DNA of 64,000 nt from Deltaproteobacteria bacterium (GTDB lineage Bacteria; Desulfobacterota; GWC2-55-46), in NCBI GenBank assembly GCA_016219015.1, contig JACRCL010000026.1:21318-85317 (forward strand). Direction: 5' to 3'. The position numbers were made by a program, and so were the translations under genes. This document shows, one piece after another, positions 26,980-35,649 of the stretch. Under the pieces are notes generated by a model. That model saw only the letters and a program-made list of their open reading frames with translations. It was not told the origin of the DNA and searched no databases. The first letter of the stretch is position 1. Each line of letters opens with the position of its first letter.

Positions 26980-28203
26980 CTATATTATTATGCCGCCCGC
27001 CACCGGAAACCCCGCATGCTCAAGCACGAACCTGCCCAGTTCCGGGACGTCCGAGAACTTATCGACCGTGACCGGAGAATCGAGCTTTATATCGACCTCG
27101 GCTATCTCGGCGGGCTTTATTATCGAGGCGTTGTTCTCGACGATCTCGACCGAGGCCGGGTCGAACCTCCTGTGTATCTTCTCTATCCTCCCCTTAACCT
27201 CCTGGGTGGCGCACTTGAAAGTGACCGGGATGCCGAGCTTGTAGTCCTTATCGACCATCCAGAAGATGTTCGCGCGTATCGTGTCCGTTATATCGGATTT
27301 TACCTCGTCCGTCAGTATCTGCCCCCTCTTGAGCCCGGCGCCTTCAATGAGTATGCCTACGCAGTCGCCCGTGGGCGCCTCGGTGATGCCATCGGCGAGG
27401 AACTTCCTTATCTCCACCACCTTCGACCTTCTCTTCTGGGGAAGGACGAAGACCTCCTGGCCTTTCTTCAACGACCCCGCCTCTACCCTGCCGACGGCGA
27501 CCTCCTCCCCGTCGAATGAATAGATGTCCTGCACGGGGAACCTCAGGCCCTTGTCCTCTATGCTCAAGGTCTCGAAGCTGTCGAGCGCCTGCAGCACGCT
27601 CGGCCCGTTATACCAGGAAAGCTTTTCGGTCCTTTTGGCGACGTTCTCCCCCTTGCTCGCGGAGATGGGGACAACGTACGCGGGCTTTATGTTGAGGCTC
27701 GAAAGGACCTTCCTGATGCCGGAGTCGACCTCCCTGAATGAGGCCTCGGAATAATCGACGAGGTCCATCTTGTTCACCAGCACCGCTACCTGCTTTATGC
27801 CGAGGAGGCTCAGGATATGGCAGTGCCTCAAGGTCTGCTCCTGTATGCCCCTGCTGATATCTACGAGGAGCAGCGCGGCCTCGGCCTGCGAGGTGCCGCT
27901 TATCATGTTCTTCAGGAACTCCTTGTGGCCGGGCGCGTCTATGATGACGTACCTTCTTTTCTGCGTCATGAAGAAGGTGTGGGCGATGTCTATGGTGATG
28001 CCCTTTTCGCGCTCCTCCTCCAAATTATCCATTACGTAGGCGAACTCCAGCTCCTTGCCCATCGCCTCGCACGTCTTCTTTATCTCCTCGAGCTTCTCCG
28101 GCGGGAGCGACCCGGTGTCGAAGAAGAGCCTGCCGACGAGGGTCGATTTGCCGTGGTCTACGTGGCCGACTATTACTATATGAAGTGATTTCTCTTCCAT
28201 CAT
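26980..28203 (-). CDS. cysN: CysN-like GTPase subunit of sulfate adenylyltransferase (divergent)
   Basis: 407 residues. EF-Tu-type GTPase: G1 [10 protein letters not shown]2 region [16 protein letters not shown]3 DAPGHKEF, G4 NKMDLVD, G5 SASKGENV, then two beta-barrel domains ([30 protein letters not shown]). It lies directly after cysD, as expected for the CysDN ATP sulfurylase, where GTP hydrolysis drives APS formation. The G3 stretch [19 protein letters not shown] differs from the usual DTPGHEQYTRNMATGAS, so specificity may differ. No APS kinase domain is fused. The track start is too early; AAGGAGG lies just before the two ATGs at 28203 and 28200. Confidence 0.85.
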   Translation of the reverse strand: MMEEKSLHIVIVGHVDHGKSTLVGRLFFDTGSLPPEKLEEIKKTCEAMGKELEFAYVMDNLEEEREKGITIDIAHTFFMTQKRRYVIIDAPGHKEFLKNMISGTSQAEAALLLVDISRGIQEQTLRHCHILSLLGIKQVAVLVNKMDLVDYSEASFREVDSGIRKVLSSLNIKPAYVVPISASKGENVAKRTEKLSWYNGPSVLQALDSFETLSIEDKGLRFPVQDIYSFDGEEVAVGRVEAGSLKKGQEVFVLPQKRRSKVVEIRKFLADGITEAPTGDCVGILIEGAGLKRGQILTDEVKSDITDTIRANIFWMVDKDYKLGIPVTFKCATQEVKGRIEKIHRRFDPASVEIVENNASIIKPAEIAEVDIKLDSPVTVDKFSDVPELGRFVLEHAGFPVAGGIII

Positions 28204-28210
28204 CCCCTCC

Positions 28211-29014
28211 TTACATGTACCCGAGCGAGCGGAGCTTCTGCATGGTGTAGGCGTCTTCCTTGTCCTGCGCCCTGCCCGCGCGTTCGGATGTGTGCGTCGT
28301 TTCAAGCTCGTGGATTATCTCGTCTATGTTAGAGGCCTTCGATTCGACCGGGCCGCAGCACGGGAGGCACCCGATCGACCTGAACCTCTTGCCTTCCTTG
28401 CTGAAGTAAAGCTCCGAGATGGGGATGTTCTCCCTCCTTATGTAGTTCCAGATGTCGAGCTCGGTCATGTGGAGGATGGGGTGTATCCTGAAGTGGTTGT
28501 CCTCCTCGGCGGTCGATTTGTACTGGTCCCAGAGCTCGGCGGGCTGGTCCTCGTAGTTCCATTTGAAGTTCCCGTCCCTCGGGGAGAATACCCTCTCCTT
28601 CGCCCTTATGCCGTGCTCGTCCCTCCTGATGCCAAGCAGGAGCGCCTTGAACCCGTTCTTCTCTATGACCTGCTTCAATGCGTTCGTCTTCAGCTCGTTG
28701 CAGCAGTCGAGCTTCGAGCCTTTCTTCGGGCCCATGCCCGCGGCGACCTGCCCTTCGTTCCTGCCCACGATGAGGTCGAGCCCCCACTTCTTGGCGTACT
28801 CGTCCCTGAACCTGTACATCTCCGGGAACTTGTAGGTCGTGTCTATGTGGATGACCGGGAACGGGACCTTGCCGAAGAAGGCCTTCCGCACGAGCCAGAG
28901 CAGGGTCGTGGAGTCCTTTCCCACGGACCAGAGCATGGCGATGTTCCGGAACCTGTAGTACGCCTCCCGTATGATGAATATGCTTTTGTTCTCGAGTATC
29001 GAGAGATGGTCCAT
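28211..29014 (-). CDS. cysD: Sulfate adenylyltransferase subunit 2 (CysD, PP-loop ATPase)
   Basis: 267 residues. PP-loop [17 protein letters not shown] at about 31, [62 protein letters not shown], and [19 protein letters not shown]. The C-terminus [24 protein letters not shown] is CysD-like. It adenylates sulfate with CysN. No cysC, cysH or sat is nearby, so the use of APS is not visible. It starts 11 bases after the phosphodiesterase gene. Confidence 0.92.
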   Translation of the reverse strand: MDHLSILENKSIFIIREAYYRFRNIAMLWSVGKDSTTLLWLVRKAFFGKVPFPVIHIDTTYKFPEMYRFRDEYAKKWGLDLIVGRNEGQVAAGMGPKKGSKLDCCNELKTNALKQVIEKNGFKALLLGIRRDEHGIRAKERVFSPRDGNFKWNYEDQPAELWDQYKSTAEEDNHFRIHPILHMTELDIWNYIRRENIPISELYFSKEGKRFRSIGCLPCCGPVESKASNIDEIIHELETTHTSERAGRAQDKEDAYTMQKLRSLGYM

Positions 29015-29024
29015 AATGCCTCCT

Positions 29025-30374
29025 TTAAGCCTCCCTGTAATTGGAAAGTATTATTTCCGCCAGTGATTCTATATGCAGCCGCCCGGGCGCGCCGATGGAG
29101 CCGGGCAGCAGGCAATGGGCGTCGTGCCTGGTGTGCATGCCCCTGAAATGGCTGTTGCCGAAGACGTCCTGCCTCTTCATGTTCCCCTTGAGGTCGAACC
29201 CGTCGTGGGCGAGGCAGACGAGGTCCGGGCCTTTGATCGCGGCCGGGCCGCTGTAAAGCTCGCTCTTCTCGAATATGCTCTTTACTACGGGCCTTCCGTC
29301 GCGGGTCAGGGAGCCGAGGGCCTCTTTTATCTCGGCAACGGCCTTTTCCCTCCCGGAATCTTTTACCGCCCCGAAGGGGTACTTGCCCTCGAGGTTTATG
29401 TATATCCGCGCCGGGTCCATGGCAAAGGCGCGCGTGCCGGAGTCTATCTGCTCGAAGTACTCGCGCGAGCCGTTGACGTTCAGGAACCCGCTCTCCCGCA
29501 GGAAGTTGTTTATGTAGACCTCCTTGTCGATAACCGTGAAGCCGTGGTCCGACATGGTCATAAAGAGGCCCTTGCCGCCTGTAGCCTCCATGAAGCGGTT
29601 GAAGAGCCTGCCTATCACCTCATCGGCTTTTTTATAGAAAAGCATGAATTTTTCGTGGAACCGGTTGCCGGGGTCGAGGGCCGCGTCAAAGAAGAAGTGA
29701 TGGAGCCTGTCTGTCTCGGTTATCACCCCGATAAAGAGGTCCCAACTTTCGCTTTCGAGGAAATGCATGTAGGCCTCGGCCCTTCTATCGAGCGAGAGAA
29801 AGACCTCGTCGAAGAACGCCTCGGGGGCGCTTGCGGCCTTTGCCGCGTCCACGTCCGGCATATACCCCACGGACTTGAGATAATCGTAGGCCGATTCGGG
29901 GTAAGTCCCCTTCCGCAGGTCCGGGCAGACAAAGCCCGCCGTGAGTATGCCGTTCATGGCAGGGGCCGGGAAGGTCTGCGGGATGTTGAGGACGATAGAC
30001 CTGAACCCGCCGGGGACCTTGCCGTTGAACTTATCATAAAGGCTCGAAGACCTGTTGTTTACAGTGTTGCCGAGGATGTCCCAGACCGGGGGCGCCTGGA
30101 CGTCGTTCAAGTTCGGGAATGCCATCTTGTAGGTGTTCGGGCGAAGCTCCATGAAGCCGAATATCCCGTGCTCGCCCGGGTTTACGCCTGTCATGAAAGA
30201 GGTCCACGAGGTGGAGGATACGTCCGGGATGGACGCGTCCATCTGCCTCAGGCTGTAGCCCTGGGAAAGTATCTCCTTCAGGTTCGGCAGTATGCCTTTT
30301 TCGAGGTAATCGTTCAAGAGCGTGCATGGGACCCCGTCGAGCCCTATGACAAGCGTCTTTTTTGATGCGTCCAT
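29025..30374 (-). CDS. AlkP-superfamily phosphodiesterase/nucleotide pyrophosphatase
   Basis: 449 residues. Alkaline phosphatase fold: VIGLDGVPCTLLNDYLEKGILPNL gives the first metal Asp, SSTSWTSFMTGVNPGEHGIFGF the nucleophile loop, ITETDRLHHFFF and FMTMSDHGFTVIDKEVYINNFL the second and third metal sites, and FRGMHTRHDAHCLLPG the last His. No signal peptide, so likely cytoplasmic. Being six bases after the Mo enzyme and 11 before cysD, it may act on an adenylated or phosphorylated compound of this pathway. That substrate is unknown. Confidence 0.82.
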   Translation of the reverse strand: MDASKKTLVIGLDGVPCTLLNDYLEKGILPNLKEILSQGYSLRQMDASIPDVSSTSWTSFMTGVNPGEHGIFGFMELRPNTYKMAFPNLNDVQAPPVWDILGNTVNNRSSSLYDKFNGKVPGGFRSIVLNIPQTFPAPAMNGILTAGFVCPDLRKGTYPESAYDYLKSVGYMPDVDAAKAASAPEAFFDEVFLSLDRRAEAYMHFLESESWDLFIGVITETDRLHHFFFDAALDPGNRFHEKFMLFYKKADEVIGRLFNRFMEATGGKGLFMTMSDHGFTVIDKEVYINNFLRESGFLNVNGSREYFEQIDSGTRAFAMDPARIYINLEGKYPFGAVKDSGREKAVAEIKEALGSLTRDGRPVVKSIFEKSELYSGPAAIKGPDLVCLAHDGFDLKGNMKRQDVFGNSHFRGMHTRHDAHCLLPGSIGAPGRLHIESLAEIILSNYREA

Positions 30375-30379
30375 GTTGT

Positions 30380-32584
30380 CTAATGCTCCTTTTCGATATC
30401 GCAGAGAAGCCCTCTAAGCTGATACGAGCCGAAAGCCGGGTCATAAGGGGGCGCGTTGTCAGTAAGGACGTTAGCGTTCGATTCCCATACCCCGTAATCG
30501 GGCCCTTTCCTCTCCGGGAACCACCACCCGTGCTCCACGGCTACGACGTCCGGGTGTATATCCTCAGTAACAAGAGCCCTCATCCTTATGGAGCCGCGGG
30601 GGGACGAAACCCTTACCCAGTCGCCGCTCCCTATCCCGCGCTGTCCCGCCACCTTCGGGTGCATCTCGACTAAAGGGTCGGGATGGAGCTTCCTCAGGGA
30701 CTCTATCTGGCGGTGCTCGCTGTGGAAGAACTCAAGCCTCCTGCTCCCGGTTATGAGTATGTAAGGGTAATCCCTCGCCACATCCGGAGAGGCCGCCGGG
30801 CTTTCGGGCGGCTCCTTGAACGTCGGCAGCGCGCCGTAGCCCATGCGCTCAAGCGATTTGCAATACAATTCCACTTTCCTCGAAGGCGTCCTGAAGCCGT
30901 GCCTCTCGTATCTTCCGTACTCGTGGGCCGGGAACTCAAAGGCCCTCTTTTTCAACTCGTCAAAAGTAATCCCGAGGGGCTCGAGCTGGCAGTTCATGAC
31001 ATGGGTGAGGTCCTCCGAAGCCCCCGGCAGGCCGAGCCTCTTCGAGAGCTCGTCCATTATCCACTCGTCCTGCCTGCACTCCCCTGTCTGGGTTATCTTC
31101 TGCTGGGCCATGACCATGTTCTCGACTACCAGCGGATAGCCTATCACCTGATCGACCTCTGTCCAGAACGCGGCCGGCAGGACGTAGTCGGCCATGGCCG
31201 CGGTAGGGGTCATGAAGAGGTCGGTCACCACAAGGAGATCGAGGCGTTTAAGGCTCTCGAAGACCTCCCTTGAGTTCGCCACGCTCGTAAGAGTGTTGTT
31301 CCCGAACACAAGGAGCGCCCTTATCCTGTAAGGCTCGCCCGTCCTCATCGCCTTGAAGAGCGCCGGGATGTGCGCCGAAGGCATGAAGGCGCGCCACCCG
31401 CCGAGCAGTTTATAGGTATCCCCCCCGAGCCTTTTCCTGGCCGCGCCTTCGGGGAGCTTGTCTTTCAAAGTCGGGTAGCTCTTTATAATGTTCATCCCGA
31501 GTATGTCGCCGCCCGGGACGTCGATGTTCCCGGTTATGGCCCGGAGTACCGCTATGGCCCTCACCGTCTGGAGCGAGTTGTGGTTCTGCTCTATGCCGAG
31601 ACCCCATTCGAGTATCGCGGGCTTGTTGAGGGCGTACTTCCTCGCGGCCTCTATTATCTTCGACGCGGGGACCGTCGTTATCCCCTCGGCCCACTCAGGG
31701 GTAAACCCCTCTACGTGTTTCTTCAATTCCTCGAACCCGAAAGTCCACCTCTCCACGAACTCCCTGTCGTAGATGGCCTCGCTTATGATGACGTTTATCA
31801 TCGCGAGGGCGAGCGCCGCGTCCGTGCCCGGCCTTACGGCAAGCCAGAGGCCGCACCGTTTAGCGGTCTCCGTCCTCCTCGGGTCCACGGCAATGGAGGC
31901 GCACCCGTCGTCGAGCGCCCTTTTTACCGAGACCGCAAGCTCGCCGTCGGGGCCTGTAATAAGCGGGTTATGCCCCCAGAAGAGTATGCATTTGGGCCGG
32001 ACCGCGCCGTAGTAATCCCCTACTACGAACCCGCCGTAAGTCAGGTTGCTTACGGTTATCCTCGGTATGAAGCACTGCGCGAGGCCCGGCTCATACCAGT
32101 TGGGCGTGCCGAGGGCGTTCGCGAACCTTACGACGTGCATGTAGTGGTGCCTGCCCGTGCCCTGCCCGAGGGCGATGGACTCCGGGCCGGATTCAATCCT
32201 GAGCTTATCGAGCCTCTCGGCTATCTCCCCGAGGGCCGTCTCCCAGCTTATCTCCTCCCACTCGCCCTCGCCCCTGCCTTTTTTGCGCTTAAGCGGCTTT
32301 TTGAGCCTGTCCGGGTGGTTGGCTATCTCCGGCGAGAATACGCCCTTTACGCACATCCACCCTTTGCTCATGGGAGAGGCCGGGTCCCCCTTTACCTTCA
32401 CGACACGGCCGTCCTTTACATGGACATATACCCCGCACCCGCCGTGGCAGACCCTGCAGACGCTTCTGTAAACCTGTTCGCTTCCCGTCAAAGACCGCTC
32501 CATCCTGTATGTAATCCTCTTAGGGACTTTTTTCCTGCCAAGAGGAAGATATATCCCGGCAGTTTTATCCCCGAAAAGCCTCAT
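30380..32584 (-). CDS. Molybdopterin-dependent oxidoreductase (DMSO reductase family)
   Basis: 734 residues. 4Fe-4S motif CRVCHGGC...SKGWMCVKG (about 43-80), then the bis-MGD binding domains with RHHYMHVVRFANALGTPN, ILFWGHNPL, VDPRRTETAKRCGLWLAVRPGTDAALALAMINVI, VFGNNTL and the C-terminal cap VRVSSPRGSIRMRALVTEDIHPDVVAVEHGWWFPE. Cys in GLAQCFIPR lies where the Mo ligand is expected. No twin-arginine signal and no iron-sulfur or membrane subunit beside it, suggesting a soluble cytoplasmic enzyme. First gene of an operon with a phosphodiesterase, cysD and cysN. Substrate unknown. Confidence 0.88.
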   Translation of the reverse strand: MRLFGDKTAGIYLPLGRKKVPKRITYRMERSLTGSEQVYRSVCRVCHGGCGVYVHVKDGRVVKVKGDPASPMSKGWMCVKGVFSPEIANHPDRLKKPLKRKKGRGEGEWEEISWETALGEIAERLDKLRIESGPESIALGQGTGRHHYMHVVRFANALGTPNWYEPGLAQCFIPRITVSNLTYGGFVVGDYYGAVRPKCILFWGHNPLITGPDGELAVSVKRALDDGCASIAVDPRRTETAKRCGLWLAVRPGTDAALALAMINVIISEAIYDREFVERWTFGFEELKKHVEGFTPEWAEGITTVPASKIIEAARKYALNKPAILEWGLGIEQNHNSLQTVRAIAVLRAITGNIDVPGGDILGMNIIKSYPTLKDKLPEGAARKRLGGDTYKLLGGWRAFMPSAHIPALFKAMRTGEPYRIRALLVFGNNTLTSVANSREVFESLKRLDLLVVTDLFMTPTAAMADYVLPAAFWTEVDQVIGYPLVVENMVMAQQKITQTGECRQDEWIMDELSKRLGLPGASEDLTHVMNCQLEPLGITFDELKKRAFEFPAHEYGRYERHGFRTPSRKVELYCKSLERMGYGALPTFKEPPESPAASPDVARDYPYILITGSRRLEFFHSEHRQIESLRKLHPDPLVEMHPKVAGQRGIGSGDWVRVSSPRGSIRMRALVTEDIHPDVVAVEHGWWFPERKGPDYGVWESNANVLTDNAPPYDPAFGSYQLRGLLCDIEKEH

Positions 32585-32621
32585 CCCTTAAAAAAACCAA
32601 TTAAATCAATAACTTTATTAC

Positions 32622-32637
32622 TGGCACACCGATTGCA
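32622..32637 (+). promoter_or_regulatory. Sigma-54 (-24/-12) promoter
   Basis: TGGCAC-accga-TTGCA matches the sigma-54 consensus TGGCAC-N5-TTGCA exactly, with a T-rich run after it. The predicted start at about 32648 leaves a 70-base leader to the EF-hand gene. That leader contains AAAGGCCC...GGGCCTTT (about 32658-32690). Confidence 0.88.
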
Positions 32638-32720
32638 TTTACCTCAAGACATCTGGAAAGGCCCTTAGTAATATAAAACATCGGGCCTTTTAATTCAAAC
32701 CCTTTAAAGGAGGCAGAGAC

Positions 32721-32966
32721 ATGAGCGTAATCGGCTTCATAAGGAACCATTGGGTTCCAACCCCGCAACAGATGAACCAGTCATCGGCAAGGGTCATCAA
32801 AAATTCCGATTCAGATGGCGACAAGCTTTTGACCCAGTCCGAGCTCGGCATCAGGCCCGAAAACTTCTCGAAGGTCGATAAGAACAACGACCAGCTCGCG
32901 GACGTCAAGGAGCTTAACGCCTACACGCCGTTCAGGCAGATATTCAAGGAGGTGAAGGGCTCATAG
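32721..32966 (+). CDS. Small double EF-hand calcium-binding protein
   Basis: 81 residues, no signal peptide. Two 12-residue EF-hand loops: DSDGDKLLTQSE (about 31-42) and DKNNDQLADVKE (about 52-63). Both have Asp at 1, Asp/Asn at 3, Asp at 5 and Glu at 12, with spacing like a calmodulin-type pair. AGGAGG seven bases before ATG. Preceded by a consensus sigma-54 promoter. Calcium binding is a strong prediction; partner and role are unknown. Confidence 0.85.
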   Translation: MSVIGFIRNHWVPTPQQMNQSSARVIKNSDSDGDKLLTQSELGIRPENFSKVDKNNDQLADVKELNAYTPFRQIFKEVKGS

Positions 32967-32975
32967 CCCTTCACC
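32951..32975. terminator. Bidirectional hairpin between convergent genes
   Basis: GGTGAAGGGCT-cat-AGCCCTTCACC, a perfect 11-bp stem that overlaps the end of the EF-hand gene and stops one base before the PpiC stop codon. TCTTTTCC follows about a dozen bases later on the plus strand. Weak T-runs, but the position suits a shared terminator. Confidence 0.6.
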
Positions 32976-32976
32976 T

Positions 32977-34146
32977 TCACGGCGTCTTTTCCTCCGTCAG
33001 GATCAATACCTCTTTGGCCTTGGCCTGAACAGGGTAGGTATGCATGACCGGTCCGTCAAAGAGGATTTTTATGCTCTGGCCTGCCTTCAGGTCGTCGAAC
33101 CCGGCCCCGGCCTTCGCTTCCCTGCCCTTGAAGATGCGGGTCGCAGCGGTGACCCTTACCGAGGCCCTGCGGAAGCCGGGGTCCGCCCCGGTTATGTCCA
33201 TGAGGAACGTCCCGACGATACCTTCTCCCCCGTCTTTCGACACCGCAGTTATCTTCCCCTCGAAATAATCTTCCTTTTTCACCCCGGACGCTTTTTCCGC
33301 CTCGTCGCTTTGAAAGCTTACCTTGTATTTCGAGAACAACCCGGCCTCGGCGGCCTCGAACCCGGCCTTTTCCTTCTCCTGCTTTAGCAACCCGATAATA
33401 TCCGCCTTCGCTTCCGCGTATCCGAGGTCCCTTTCAGGGGACCTCTGCTCGACCTTGAAGACCACGAAGCCGTCGCGGACCCTGAGCACGGGGCTAACGT
33501 CCCCGTCCTTCAGGGCGAATACCGACTCTTCTATCTCAGGCACAAGCCTTCCGCGCGAGAATTGATCGACGCTTCCGGTCATATTGTCCTGAGAGAGGTT
33601 GGACAGGTCCTCCCCCTTCAAAAGCCTTTCGCGCGCATCTTTTGCCTTCGCCTCCTCTTTTTCCAATGCTTGCGGAGACGCCTCCGGGGCGACCCTTACG
33701 AGGACCGACTGCGTTTTCATCCTCTCCGGGACCTTGAGCTCATCCCGGTGCTCCCCGTAGTATTTCTTCGCCTCGTCCTCGGAGACGTTCACCTTCGAAA
33801 GGATGTGCTTTACGTACTCGGCCGCGAGCAGGGACTTTGTGAGCTCGGCTATCCGCGCCCGGAACTCTTTGTCCGTGTGCAGCCCGAGGGCGCGGGCCTC
33901 CTGCGAGAAGACCTCTATCCTTACCATTTCCTTTAACAGCTCTTCCCTGCCGCCCTCCTTGCTGAATACGTCCCTGTAGCCCTCGGGCAGGTTTTGAAGC
34001 CTCCTGTCGACGTCCGCGGAGGTGACCGCGTGAGAGCCTATTGTCGCCATCACGCCCTTTTCAGCGGCGAAGGCCGCGCCGGGCGAAAATATGCGCAGGA
34101 TAATCGCCGCCAGGATGACCGGGAAGAGCCGTTTTACCTGTACCAT
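32977..34146 (-). CDS. Secreted PpiC/SurA-type peptidyl-prolyl isomerase with extra C-terminal beta domain
   Basis: About 389 residues from ATG 34146 (GAGGTAAAG before it); the track's longer start reads through a repeat. Signal peptide VKRLFPVILAAIILRIFSPGAAFA then AEKG. SurA-like N-terminal chaperone part (TIGSHAVTSADVDRRLQNLPEGYRDVF), then a parvulin domain (LVRVAPEAS...GGSVDQ-like FSRGRLVPEIEESVFALKDGDVSPVLRVRDGFVVFKVEQ). The last 90 residues (YFEGKITAVSKDGGEGIVGTFLMDITG...VTAATRIF) form a separate OB-like domain resembling DUF3221/DUF5666. Probably a periplasmic outer-membrane protein chaperone. Confidence 0.83.
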   Translation of the reverse strand: MVQVKRLFPVILAAIILRIFSPGAAFAAEKGVMATIGSHAVTSADVDRRLQNLPEGYRDVFSKEGGREELLKEMVRIEVFSQEARALGLHTDKEFRARIAELTKSLLAAEYVKHILSKVNVSEDEAKKYYGEHRDELKVPERMKTQSVLVRVAPEASPQALEKEEAKAKDARERLLKGEDLSNLSQDNMTGSVDQFSRGRLVPEIEESVFALKDGDVSPVLRVRDGFVVFKVEQRSPERDLGYAEAKADIIGLLKQEKEKAGFEAAEAGLFSKYKVSFQSDEAEKASGVKKEDYFEGKITAVSKDGGEGIVGTFLMDITGADPGFRRASVRVTAATRIFKGREAKAGAGFDDLKAGQSIKILFDGPVMHTYPVQAKAKEVLILTEEKTP

Positions 34147-34158
34147 CTTTACCTCGTT

Positions 34159-34273
34159 GAAGATCCCCGCAGCTTTTCTGCGGGGAATCTTCGACACATA
34201 CGGAAGATTAGATTTCGATTCGCTCGCTAAACCCCGCTGCAAGCAGCGGGGTTTGCGCTCGCTGTGTGTGTTC
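34159..34273 (+). repeat. Palindromic repeat, copy A (flanks the protease gene)
   Basis: 115 bp composed of two hairpins: CCCCGCAG...CTGCGGGG and AACCCCGCTGC-AA-GCAGCGGGGTT, ending GCGCTCGCTGTGTGTGTTC. Copy B (35475-35585) is the same element inverted, so the GTGTTC ends face each other across the protease gene. Confidence 0.85.
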
Positions 34274-34296
34274 AGGTTTTTAATGCGTATCGCGCC

Positions 34297-34335
34297 TCAA
34301 GAAAGCGCATGGGAGGCGCCACGGCCTCCCATGCG
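34297..34335 (-). terminator. Hairpin terminator of the protease gene
   Basis: GCGCATGGGAGGC-gccacg-GCCTCCCATGCGC, a perfect 13-bp stem, followed on the minus strand by TTTCTTG. It starts 17 bases after the protease stop. Confidence 0.7.
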
Positions 34336-34352
34336 CGCAAAAAGTTCACGCC

Positions 34353-35402
34353 CTACTTCAATACGGCCTGGTCTTTCAGGTTCTTTACCGAGGTATCGAA
34401 ATACGGCGAGAAGAGCTCGTTTGGCTGGACCGTATAGATGTAGCTGTTGACCCCGTTTATGTAGTTGTTGGCCCCTCCCGATGTCGTGCCGGGGACGAAG
34501 GAGAGTATCCTCGGCCCTCCGCTGCATCCGCCTGTCTGGGTGGTGCCTATGCCGACCGTATAGGGCGAGCAGCCGGGGTTGTCGCTCCTGCTGTAGGACG
34601 CCTGTGTTTCAGTAAGCCACATGCCGTTATAAGGCGCCTCGGCCGGGTAGCCGAACATGTTCCAGTGCTGGACGACGCTGTAGTTCCACGCGAACCCGAG
34701 CCAGCCGACCGTATTCGCCAGGGTCACCCCGTTAATGTCCGATACGGCCGCGTAGCCCACGTCCCTGCAGAAACTCCCGAGGGTGTGCCATGACGAGAAG
34801 GACCCGAGCGTAAAGGCCGACCATGTGCCGTAAGGCGCGCTGCCGTTCTGATAAGCCGGCACGAAGGTCCAGTTCCTGTTCCAGGAGCCCGCCCCGTTCG
34901 ATACGCAGTGGCCCGCGGTAAATACCGCCCTGTTGCCCACGGCCGCGCCCGAGCAGGAGTAGTTGAAGGGCCCCTGCGAGAAGAACACCCTGCCGACGGT
35001 CGAATACGGGTAAGATGTATACAGGCTGGTCAGGACGTAAAAAGTCGTATGGGGAGGCGGGTACGCGTACCCGGTCGGCTGAACCGCCCCGGATATGGCC
35101 GCGGCTATCGTCTCGTTGCCCGATGCGAGGAAAGACTGCCCTTTTGCGCCGCCCCTGTTGAAGCTCGGGGTTTGCCCGGCGCCCTGGTCCGGCAGCGTTC
35201 CGATCGGCGAAGGCGTCCCGCTGAGCTTTATTAACGGGAAGGCCTTGGCGTTCAGCATCCTTGTCTTTGTCCAGTACGGCGCCGCGGCGGCGGTTGGCGC
35301 GATATCGCCGGAAGTCACGATCTGCTCAGCGTTGGCATTCGCCGAAATCCCGAGCGCTACCATTGTAGACAAAACCGAGTAAGCGAATAGTCTCTTCAGC
35401 AT
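34353..35402 (-). CDS. Secreted trypsin-like serine protease (S1/glutamyl endopeptidase type)
   Basis: 349 residues. Signal peptide MLKRLFAYSVLSTMVALGISANANA then EQI. Triad: His in VFTAGHCVSN, Asp in CRDVGYAAV, Ser in TGGCSGGPRI. Overall fit is to V8-like secreted S1 proteases, with a 100-residue N-terminal segment that may be a propeptide. It is an obvious candidate substrate for the type II-like machine at 16835-26786. AAAGGAC lies seven bases before ATG. The gene stands alone inside a pair of inverted repeats, which may mark a mobile or inserted cassette. Confidence 0.85.
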   Translation of the reverse strand: MLKRLFAYSVLSTMVALGISANANAEQIVTSGDIAPTAAAAPYWTKTRMLNAKAFPLIKLSGTPSPIGTLPDQGAGQTPSFNRGGAKGQSFLASGNETIAAAISGAVQPTGYAYPPPHTTFYVLTSLYTSYPYSTVGRVFFSQGPFNYSCSGAAVGNRAVFTAGHCVSNGAGSWNRNWTFVPAYQNGSAPYGTWSAFTLGSFSSWHTLGSFCRDVGYAAVSDINGVTLANTVGWLGFAWNYSVVQHWNMFGYPAEAPYNGMWLTETQASYSRSDNPGCSPYTVGIGTTQTGGCSGGPRILSFVPGTTSGGANNYINGVNSYIYTVQPNELFSPYFDTSVKNLKDQAVLK

Positions 35403-35474
35403 GTTAACCGTCCTTTCGTTTTCTTTTGATGGCGTATTTATGGAGCATTTGTTTTATATGCGGACATGGCTTAT

Positions 35475-35585
35475 GAACACGCACAGCGAGCGCATTCCCC
35501 GCTGCTTGCGGCGGGGTTTAGCGAGCGAATCGAAATTTTTTCCTTTTGTGTCGAAGATTCCCCGCAGCTTGCTGCGGGGAGATTC
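35475..35585 (-). repeat. Palindromic repeat, copy B (flanks the protease gene)
   Basis: 111 bp, inverted relative to copy A. Begins GAACACGCACAGCGAGCGCATTCCCCGCTGC and ends CCCCGCAGCTTGCTGCGGGGAGATTC. Shared blocks with A include TTTCGATTCGCTCGCTAAACCCCGC. A truncated third copy is at 8018-8050. Confidence 0.85.
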
Positions 35586-35649
35586 AATATCCTTTCGGAA
35601 AAATAGCCGGGAAAAGCTCCCCTATCCAAACGAGCCGCTTCCGAAAGCC

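Noticed and set aside
29073-30365. Plus-strand 430-residue open frame
   Set aside because: It is the antisense shadow of the phosphodiesterase gene; the minus frame has clear metal-site motifs, and this one has none.
31370-32668. Plus-strand 432-residue open frame
   Set aside because: Antisense to the molybdopterin oxidoreductase; long only because of GC-rich codon bias.
34147-34242. N-terminal extension of the PpiC protein in the ORF track
   Set aside because: It is translated repeat sequence (copy A); a good signal peptide and ribosome site start at 34146.
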